The notes under the pieces are model-generated. The model was not told where the DNA came from, did no database searches, and saw nothing but the letters and a program-made list of their open reading frames with translations. DNA of 64,000 nt from assembly GCA_044221445.1 (NCBI GenBank), contig JBGAPF010000008.1, positions 25,617 to 89,616 of the forward strand, written 5' to 3'. Both the position numbers and the translations under genes were made by a program. Below, one piece after another: positions 7,416 to 15,800 of this stretch; the stretch's first letter is position 1, and each line of letters begins with the position of its first letter. The DNA comes from JBDHTS01 sp044221445 (lineage in GTDB: Bacteria; Pseudomonadota; Alphaproteobacteria; Micavibrionales; Micavibrionaceae).

Positions 7416-9656
7416 TTGAACAAAGATTCTTTTTCGCGCGCCAGTATTCATTTTTTAGCGTTATCGTCCGGGCTTGCCGCCCTTTCATGGGAAGTGATAT
7501 GGCAGATCAAGGCAACATTGGCGCTGGGCGCTTCGGCTTGGGGAACGGCTATTATCCTCGCTGTAACGATGGGCGGGATGTGCGCAGGCTCTTTGATCAT
7601 GGGGCAGATCTTCAAAGACCGGTGTATTAAGAGACCTGTGCGCCTGTACGGCTTTCTTGAAGGAATTATCGGACTGTCCGGCCTTCTTCTTGGCTTTTTT
7701 TTCCAGCTTATCGAAAGGCTCGACACGCATATTTATGAGGTGATGCCGGACAGCGCCACGCTGGTCCATATCCTCGGCATTGTCGCCTCGCTCGGCCTTC
7801 CAACCCTCTGCATGGGCGCGACTTTGCCAGTTCTAGGGCTTGTTGCGCGACAGTACGGGACATCTATCGCCATCCTGTATGGGCTGAATACGCTGGGGGC
7901 AGCTCTGGGCGCATTATGTGCGGCTTTCGTTCTTATTCCCTTATTGGGTATTACCCATACAGCGTGGGCTATTGCGACCGTCAACATTGCTGTCGGCATG
8001 TCAGCGTGGCTGTTGAGCCCAGGCGAAACCCTTAAAAAAGAACAGCGTCAGGATAGAGAGAATTTCGATCGGCGCACGTTTATTACCAACAGTCTGATCG
8101 TGTTAATAACAGGTTATGCCACGTTTTCCTTGGAAGTCGCGTGGTTCCGGTCACTTACGGCCGCGTTCCAGAGCGCCACCGACGCGTTCGCCATCATGCT
8201 AGCGTCCGTATTGATCGGACTTGGAGCCGGGGCGCGGCTGGTGCCGGTGTTCAAGACGCTCAAATTGCCTCTTGGCGTTCTCATCGCTGCTTCCGGCATC
8301 CTGATCTTTTTGGCAACGCCCGTGATCGAACGTTTCGATATCGTGGTGAATACAGCCTCGCTGCATCCGAAGATTCTGATCCTAAACTGGTTCGTCAGCA
8401 CGCTGTCCATCATCGGTATTCCGATCCTGCTGCTGGGCGTAGCGCTGCCCTGGATCATGGATGACCAGAGGTCGACGCGCAAACTGGGGATTTTATATTC
8501 TATCAACGCTCTGTCGGGGATTGCCGGGGCATTGTGCGCGGGATGGATCTTGCTCCCGACCATCGGCTTTGCGCGCACGGCGTGGGTTGCCGGAGGAATC
8601 GTTGCGATCACCGGCATTATCAACGCACCACGTGAAAAAAGAGCCGTACTTGCCATGTTGAGCTTTGCCGCGCTGAGCGTCGCTGTTATGTTTGAGTCGG
8701 GCGTAGGCAGAACGCGTGTCCAGAGATGGTATTTCTCCAAGGACATAAAGCCGGACAAAATCCTGGAATCCTATGAAGGCCCGAACGCTACCGTCACAGC
8801 TGTGGGGTATAAGACGGGCGGAAAGGCGCTGATCATCGACGGTTTCGTCGCCTCCACGCAATACACTTCGGACGAACCTCAGCACTCAATCCATTATATG
8901 TTGTGGATGGGGCATTTGCCGATGCTGGTAAATCCCCATCCTCACAAGGCGCTGGTCATCTGTTTTGGGACAGGACAGACGGCGAACGCAGTCAGGAACG
9001 AAAACCCGCAATCGCTCGACATCGTTGATCTGAACCCACAGGTTTTGAAAATAGCCCATAATTTCACGACCAATGAAGGCGTCCTGGACGACCCGCGCGT
9101 CAAGACAACTGTTATGGACGGGCGCGCGTATATCCGTCGCACGGATACAATCTACGACGTCATTACGCTTGAGCCGATGCCACCGAATTTTGCAGGCGTG
9201 AATGCCCTATATTCACAGGAATTCTATAAATTCGCCCGCTCGAAACTAAGCCCTGAAGGAACGATCGCACAATGGGTGCCGTTTCACCTGGTCGGTCCGC
9301 ATTACAGCCTTTCGATCGTAAAAACGTTTCAGAGCGTGTTTCCGAACGCCGTGCTCTGGCTCGACCCTGGATCGAAAACAGGGATTCTTCTCGGATCGAA
9401 AAACGACGACGTTCCGGTGGGAAGCGTATGGCCTGGCTACGCACGCGAGGGAAAAGGGCGAGACATGACAGAGGCCGAGGCGCGGCAGGCCATGACGCTC
9501 GATAGTAAAGCGCTGCGGGATTACAGCGACCGAGGAGAAATCATTACTGACGATAACCAGCTGCTGGCCTACGGCGAGGCGCTGACACAGTTCCGCAGCG
9601 CCGAAGACCTTCAAAAGAAGAACATGGAACTTTTGACAGAGATAAAGGCGCCTTAA
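7416..9656 (+). CDS. Multi-membrane-segment protein fused to a spermidine-synthase-like domain
   Basis: 746 residues. The N-terminal ~420 residues hold about a dozen hydrophobic helices arranged as two similar halves (compare GLAALSWEVIWQIKATLALG with TGYATFSLEVAWFRSLTAAF), as in the fused MFS/spermidine synthase family. The C-terminal ~300 residues are a Rossmann methyltransferase-like SpeE domain: VICFGTGQTA nucleotide-binding loop, DIVDLNPQVL acidic residue after strand 2, MDGRAYIRR, then TLEPMPP and LYSQEFYKFA. The usual catalytic aspartate motif of true spermidine synthases is replaced by LEPMPP, so polyamine synthesis is not assured; transport or another aminopropyl- or methyl-transfer role is possible. 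The start is TTG at 7416 with GAGAG upstream; no ATG fits before the first helix. It stands alone. Confidence 0.85.
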   Translation: MNKDSFSRASIHFLALSSGLAALSWEVIWQIKATLALGASAWGTAIILAVTMGGMCAGSLIMGQIFKDRCIKRPVRLYGFLEGIIGLSGLLLGFFFQLIERLDTHIYEVMPDSATLVHILGIVASLGLPTLCMGATLPVLGLVARQYGTSIAILYGLNTLGAALGALCAAFVLIPLLGITHTAWAIATVNIAVGMSAWLLSPGETLKKEQRQDRENFDRRTFITNSLIVLITGYATFSLEVAWFRSLTAAFQSATDAFAIMLASVLIGLGAGARLVPVFKTLKLPLGVLIAASGILIFLATPVIERFDIVVNTASLHPKILILNWFVSTLSIIGIPILLLGVALPWIMDDQRSTRKLGILYSINALSGIAGALCAGWILLPTIGFARTAWVAGGIVAITGIINAPREKRAVLAMLSFAALSVAVMFESGVGRTRVQRWYFSKDIKPDKILESYEGPNATVTAVGYKTGGKALIIDGFVASTQYTSDEPQHSIHYMLWMGHLPMLVNPHPHKALVICFGTGQTANAVRNENPQSLDIVDLNPQVLKIAHNFTTNEGVLDDPRVKTTVMDGRAYIRRTDTIYDVITLEPMPPNFAGVNALYSQEFYKFARSKLSPEGTIAQWVPFHLVGPHYSLSIVKTFQSVFPNAVLWLDPGSKTGILLGSKNDDVPVGSVWPGYAREGKGRDMTEAEARQAMTLDSKALRDYSDRGEIITDDNQLLAYGEALTQFRSAEDLQKKNMELLTEIKAP

Positions 9657-9750
9657 TAATCTGCACGACTGGCGATATTTCGCGTTCTGACATTACTGAA
9701 TTTTTGACGTATACTTTTTCTGTTCTCGTAAATTCAAAAGGAGATATCCG

Positions 9751-9855
9751 ATGGCAAAATCGAAAGACACCAAGAAAGACGTCAAGAAGCCTGCCCTGAA
9801 AACAGCTAAAGAGAAGAAGCAGGCCAAGGCTGAAAAGAAAAAGGCCAAGGGTTGA
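9751..9855 (+). CDS. 34-residue lysine-rich protein
   Basis: Peptide MAKSKDTKKDVKKPALKT followed by AKEKKQAKAEKKKAKG, close to half lysine, with alanine and few hydrophobics. It is preceded by an excellent ribosome site, AAAGGAGA 7 nt before the ATG, which makes it a convincing gene despite its size. TTGACG at 9704-9709 may be a -35 element. Similar short lysine-rich proteins occur in many alphaproteobacteria by memory; function unknown, with nucleic-acid or ribosome binding a guess from charge alone. It ends 3 bp from the convergent glucan synthase gene. Confidence 0.75.
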   Translation: MAKSKDTKKDVKKPALKTAKEKKQAKAEKKKAKG

Positions 9856-9858
9856 CGC

Positions 9859-12800
9859 TTACCGGATCAGTAAGATTTCGACAGTGTGACGCTGTTGATC
9901 ATCCGTTAAGGGAATGAACGCGCCGTCCTGAAGATTGCCGTCCAGAGTGACGCTTTCCAGGGCGGCGTTTTCGTCCCGGCTGACCGTGATCGCGTAGACG
10001 GCGGTGCGGTAGCGATATTCGATCCTGAACCCTGGCCATTCCGGGGGCAGGCAGGGCGCAAAGATCAGCCGTCCGTCTTCCAGCGTCAGGCCCAGAATAG
10101 ACTCCAGGATCAGGCGGTACATCCAGCCGGAAGAGCCGGTATACCATGTCCACCCGCCCCGGCCCGTATGGGGGGCGACTCCGTAAACATCCGCCGCGAC
10201 GACGTAAGGTTCGACCTTGTACAATGCGACTTCATCCGCCGTGCGCCCGTGGTTCAGCGGGTTGATCATCCGGAGCAGTTCGTAGGCGCGGTCGCGGTCG
10301 CCCATTTTAGCGAAGGCCATCGCCGTCCAGATCGCGGCATGGGTATATTGCCCGCCGTTTTCACGGACGCCGGGGACGTAACCGCGGATATAGCCTGGAT
10401 TGACCGGCGATTTATCGAAGGGCGGGTCGAGCAGCTGGATCAGCGCATGGTCGCGGCGGACGAGGCGCTTGTCGGCCGCTTCCATCGCCACCCGGGCGCG
10501 TTCCGGATCGGCAGCGCCGGACAGGACGGCCCAGCTTTGCGACAGGGAGTCGATCTGGCAGTCTTCGTTGGCGGCGGAGCCGAGCGGGGTGCCATCGTCG
10601 AAATAGGCGCGGCGATACCAGCCGCCATCCCAGGCGTTCTTTTCGATATTGGCGCGCAAGGAAAGGGCTTCGGCTTCACAATGCGCGGCATAACCTGGAT
10701 CGTCATGCGAACGGGCGAGGCCGGCAAACCGCAACAGGATGTCGTAGAGGAAAAAGCCGAGCCATACGCTTTCACCCTTGCCGTGTTCGCCCACCTTATC
10801 CATGCCGTCGTTCCAGTCGCAGGAGCCGATCAGCGGCAGGCCGCGCTCCCCGAAGCCTGTGCGGTTGATGGCGCGGATGCAGTGTTCGTACAGGCTGGCG
10901 ATCTGTTCCGAACGGACAGGCATGTCGTAATAGGAATCTTCGTCCTGGTTAAGATGGCGGCCTTCCAGGAAAGGCACCATCTCGTCGAGAATTCCTCGAT
11001 CGCCCGTTGCCGTAACATACCGGCAGACGGCCAGGGGCAGCCACAAATAATCGTCCGAGCATTTGGTGCGGACGCCGCGATCGGCAGGGGGATGCCACCA
11101 GTGCTGGACATCGCCCTCGACAAACTGGTGCGCCGCGCAGAGAAGAATCTGCGCGCGCAGGAGTTCCGGGCGCGTATGGACCAGCGCCATCGCGTCCTGC
11201 AACTGGTCGCGGAACCCGAAGGCGCCGCCGGACTGGTAATAACCGCTGCGCGCCCATAGACGGCACGCGATGGTCTGGTACATCAGCCAGCCATTGGCCA
11301 GGATGTTCAATGACAGGTCGGGCGTTTCGACTTTTACTTTTCCAAGCGTTTCCTCCCACAGAGCCTGAACAGCGTCGAACGCAGTATGGGCCGCGACAGA
11401 GCCGCGCAGGTTGCGGACCAGATTGCCGGCCTCGGCAGCTTTTTTACAGACGCCGAGCTTGAACACGATCTCGCGCTCCTGGCCGTCGGCCAGTTCCAGC
11501 GGCACCTGGATGGCGGCGCAGGGATCGAGGCTGGCCCCGACGCGGCCGGAGAGGCGCAGGCGATCCATCGCGGCCGGGTGCTGCATGGAACCGTTGCGGC
11601 CGATAAATTCACGCCTGTCGCCGGTGACGGTGCGCACCGCCTCGTCGGTATCGAAAAATGCGACACGGCCTGAAAATTCAGTGTTGTAGAAATTGCGGGC
11701 GAACAAAGCGCCGGTATTGAGATCGACTTCCGTCACGACATGCATGCCGGTTTTGGCGCGCAGATCGCCGAGGACCCATTCGACATAGCCGGTCGCCGAC
11801 AATTGGCGGGTGCGGCCCGACTGGTTGCGGATTTTCAGGACGGAGAATTTCACGGGCGAGTCGACCGCGACATAGACCCAGAGTTCCGAGTGGATGCCGT
11901 TCTCGACGTGTTCGAACACGCTGTAGCCGAAGCCGTGGCGGGTGATGTAAGGCATGGCGCTGCGGCATGGTCCCGGAGCGGGCGACCAGAACAGGCCTGT
12001 TTCTTCGTCGCGCAGGTAATAGGCCTCGCCGCCCGGATCGCCGACCGGGTCGTTATGCCAGGGAGTGACGCGGAAGGCATGGGCGTTTTCGCTCCACGTA
12101 TAGGACTGGCCGCGTTCAGAGATGACAGTGCCGAATTCAGGGTTGGCGAGGACGTTCGACCATGGCGCCGGCGTGTTCTGGCCGCGCCCGGTCATGATCA
12201 CATATTCGCGTCCATCCTGCGAGAACCCGCCAAGGCCGTTGAACATGAGCAGGTCCTCGCGCCGCGGCAGGGCAGGGGCGGCGACGGGCGGGGAACGGAA
12301 ATTCGGGACAGGGACAAGGCGCGGGACGCGCAGCTCCTTGATCCCGGCGCGGCCAATCTGCTCGGCAAGCGTCCCACGGCTGTCGGTGATGATGGCGCGG
12401 GCGACGGACTCAAGAAGGATGCGGTCTTCGGGCGCAATCTGGTCGCCCGGGCGTACGAAAATCCCGCCCGGCCGGTCGATGACATGCGCCTCGATTCCCG
12501 CCGTGATAAGCCCGAGGATCTGATCCTGGAGCAGCTGGCGGTATCCCGCCTGGTCTTCGTTCCAGATCACCAGATCGACGGCGAGGCCTTTCAGGCGCCA
12601 ATACGCATGGGCCTGGACCATCTGGCGCACCAGATCGATATTGGCGGAGTCCTTGATCTGCAGCAGCACGATCGGGAAATCGCCGGAGATGGCGTAGCTC
12701 CAGAGGCCGGACTGACCCCTGCGGTTCTTGATCAGCGTACTGGCGTCTGCGCGCAGCGCGGCGTTCGGGTAAAGGATCGAACTGGCAAGTCGCGCATAGA

Positions 12801-15800
12801 GCTGCGCGTCGCCGTCGGTCGCGTTCAACTGGCGCAGGATGACCTGCCCATGTGTCCAGGCCATCTCAAGCACGCGGTGCGTCAGATGGCTGTCCTGGTA
12901 TTTGTTGACAAGGTTCAGGCATATATCGCGCGTGTCGGCCATGCCGGTCACGACATCCACGGTAACGGTCTGTTCGGGTTCCAGCGTGATCTGGTATTTG
13001 ACCGCGACAATAGGGTCGAGGACAGAGCCCTCGGAGCCGGAAAGAGGCGTGGAATCAAGCACGGCCTTCGGCGCCTGCAGGCTGTTCCCCCGACCGATGA
13101 ATCTCATGCGGTCGGTCTCGAACGAGACCTGGGTCGTTTCGGCGCCGTGGACGGACACCTGATGGAACATGAAGGGCGGGCGCTCTTCCTGGGACCGCGG
13201 GCGGCGCGTGCAGAGGATGGCATGGCGCTTGTGCAGGATCTCGGTCTGGACGAACAGGTTGCTGAAGGCCGGGTGCGCTGCGTCCGACGCGGGCGGCGCG
13301 ATCACCACCTCCGCATAGCTCGTCACCTCGATCACGCGGCGGCTGCGCGACCGGTTGGAGATGCGGCTGCGGCGCAGTTCGATATCGTCTTCGGGCGAGA
13401 CGACGATTTCCGTATGCGTTTCGAAATCGCCATCGCGGCGGCGGAATTCGGCACGCCCTTCGGAGAAGATGACTTCGTAGGATTGCGGCGCCTTCAATGT
13501 CGGCTGATACGCTGTCGACCAGAACGCGCCCGTCCCCACGTCGCGGATGTAGCAGAACGTGCCCCAGTTGTCGCGCGTCGCATCCTCGCGCCAACGCGTG
13601 ACCGCGTAATGTTTCCAGCGGCTGAAACTGCCGCCGCCATTGCTGACCATGACGTGGTAGCGGCTGTTGGACAGCAGGTTGACCTCCGGCAGGGCGGTGC
13701 CCGGCGAATTGAGAACGCGCACAGGCGTTTCGCTGGCCGTGACAGCCGTCTTGCGGGAGATGTCGCGTTCGGCTTCATCGTCCTGATAGGCGACGGCTCT
13801 CGGAATTTTCTCATGCAGAAGCAGCATGGTCGCCTGGAACAACGGATCGGATTCGAAGCGCCTCTGCATCGGCTGATCGAGCAGAAGGTAAGCGAGCGAC
13901 AAAAAGCTCATGCCCTGATGATGCACCATGAAAGATTGCACCAGCGCGTGGTCTTTATTGCGCGGCACGCGCGACGGCGTGTAATCGATCGCTTCGTACA
14001 AGCCATACCGCCCCTCGAAGCCGAGACCCGACAGGCGCTGCAGGTTGGCGCAGGCTTCTTCCGGCGAGACCATCAGGGCCATGACGGTGGCGTAAGGCGC
14101 GATGACGAGGTCGTCGCCAAGGCCGCGCTTCATGCCGAGGCCGGGAACGCCGAAAGCGCGGTACTGATAGTTCAGCTGCGCATCGAACATGTTGTAACCG
14201 GATTCAGAGACGCCCCAGGGCACATTGCGCTGGGCGCCGTATTCGATCTGGCGCCTGACGCTGGATTTATAGGTCTGGTCCAACAGCGTCTTCTCGTAGT
14301 TCGGCATTACCAGCAGGGGCATCAGATATTCGAACATCGAGCCGCTCCACGAGGTAAGCGTCGGCCTGCCGCCGGCGTTTTTCAGGCGGCGGCCCAGCGC
14401 GAACCAGCTTTCCTGGGGCAGGTGCCCCTGCGCGATGCCGACAAAATTGCCGAGGCGCGCTTCGGAAGCCAGAAGATCGTAATAGCTGGCGTCACGTTTG
14501 CGCTCATGAACGTTGTAGCCGATGCTGAGCAAGTGGTTGCTTTCGTCGTACAGGAAGTCGTAATCCATTTGCGCCATTTCGCTGGCCTGCATCGCCAGAT
14601 GCTCCAGAGACTGGATACGCTCCGCGGCACGTTCGCTGGCCTGCTGCACAAGTCCGGCCATTTCGGGCAGGCGCGGCGGCAGGTCGAACTGATAGCTCGC
14701 CAGCTGGCGCAACGTCGGAATGGCCGCCAGTTCCGGCAGATGACCTATACGGTCGCTGGGCAGCTGCGCCCACGGCGCCAGATAATCGATTTCAAACAGA
14801 GCGTCACGGCATTGCCCGGCAAGCGTCACCGTCCACCACGCGGAATCACAGTCCGGGTCCACATTGAAATTTTCAGCGAAGGCGTCGATGGCGTTGGTCA
14901 GGCGATCAAGCGCGGTGCGCGCCGCCGGCAACGTCGAAGGAGGAACAGCGCAGAAAGATTCGAGATCGTCCCTGAATCCGGACAGCGAACGCAGGGCGTT
15001 TTCATCCAGAAGTCCGGCCAGGATATCGAACGTATCGCGAAGGCCTGGAAAAACGCGGGGGCTGAGAATACTGCGGTCTATCAATTCCAAAAGGCCGGGG
15101 CGAAGGGTCAGAAGATGGCCCGCCAGATTTCCGCTGTCGACGGTCGAAACATATAAAGGATTGAGGGGTCTGAGATCCTGCGTCCCGTACCAGTTGTAGA
15201 AATGGCCGCGATAGCGTTCCAGTCCCGCCATGGTGCGCATCTGATTGTCGGTGCGCTCGATCAGGAGACCAGCGGGGATATAACCGAAATCATGGGCGGA
15301 AAGATTGGCCAGCAGGGCAAGACCCATGTTGGTGGGCGAAGTGCGATGGGCAACGACCGCCACCGGTTCTTCCTGCACGTTGTCGGGGGGAAGCCAGTTA
15401 TCGGCAGGCCCGACATAGGTTTCGAAGAACGCCCATGTCTTGCGCGTCAGCTTGCCCAGATAGGCAAGTTGCCCGGCGCTCAGCTGCGGCCGGGCCGGTA
15501 TGATGGGGCGGCTGAGCAGGGACACGATGGCAGGGAAGAACAACCATAGAAGCAATACGGGCGCAGCGGCGACCAGATTTTCAGGAGCCGAGGGGAGCAG
15601 CCAGCCCGTAACGGCCAGCGCGAGGACCGGGGCGATCCACATCTGGCGGTAAGATCCTGCAATATCCGTGCGGCTTTTGCGGTTGGTTTCGCTGGACGGG
15701 TTCCATTCCAGAAGTTTGCGGCGCGAGATGAGCACACGCCATGTGGCCCGCAGAATGGCGTCGATATGATAGAAGGCGTCGTAAGGAAGGGAGATCAGCG

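Noticed and set aside
5152..7488. 778-codon minus-strand frame opposite the propeller/RTX gene, and similar frames opposite the RTX genes at 28461-31451
   Set aside because: Repetitive Val/Ala/Asp-rich mirror images of GGxGND repeats; the sense strands carry recognisable domains and ribosome sites.
11740..15156. Very long open frame (over 1,100 codons) on the plus strand opposite ndvB, plus another of ~670 codons at 16513-18531
   Set aside because: High-GC codon bias of the real minus-strand gene leaves the opposite frame open. The predicted products are low-complexity His/Arg/Gly-rich with no domain, while the minus strand encodes a full NdvB.
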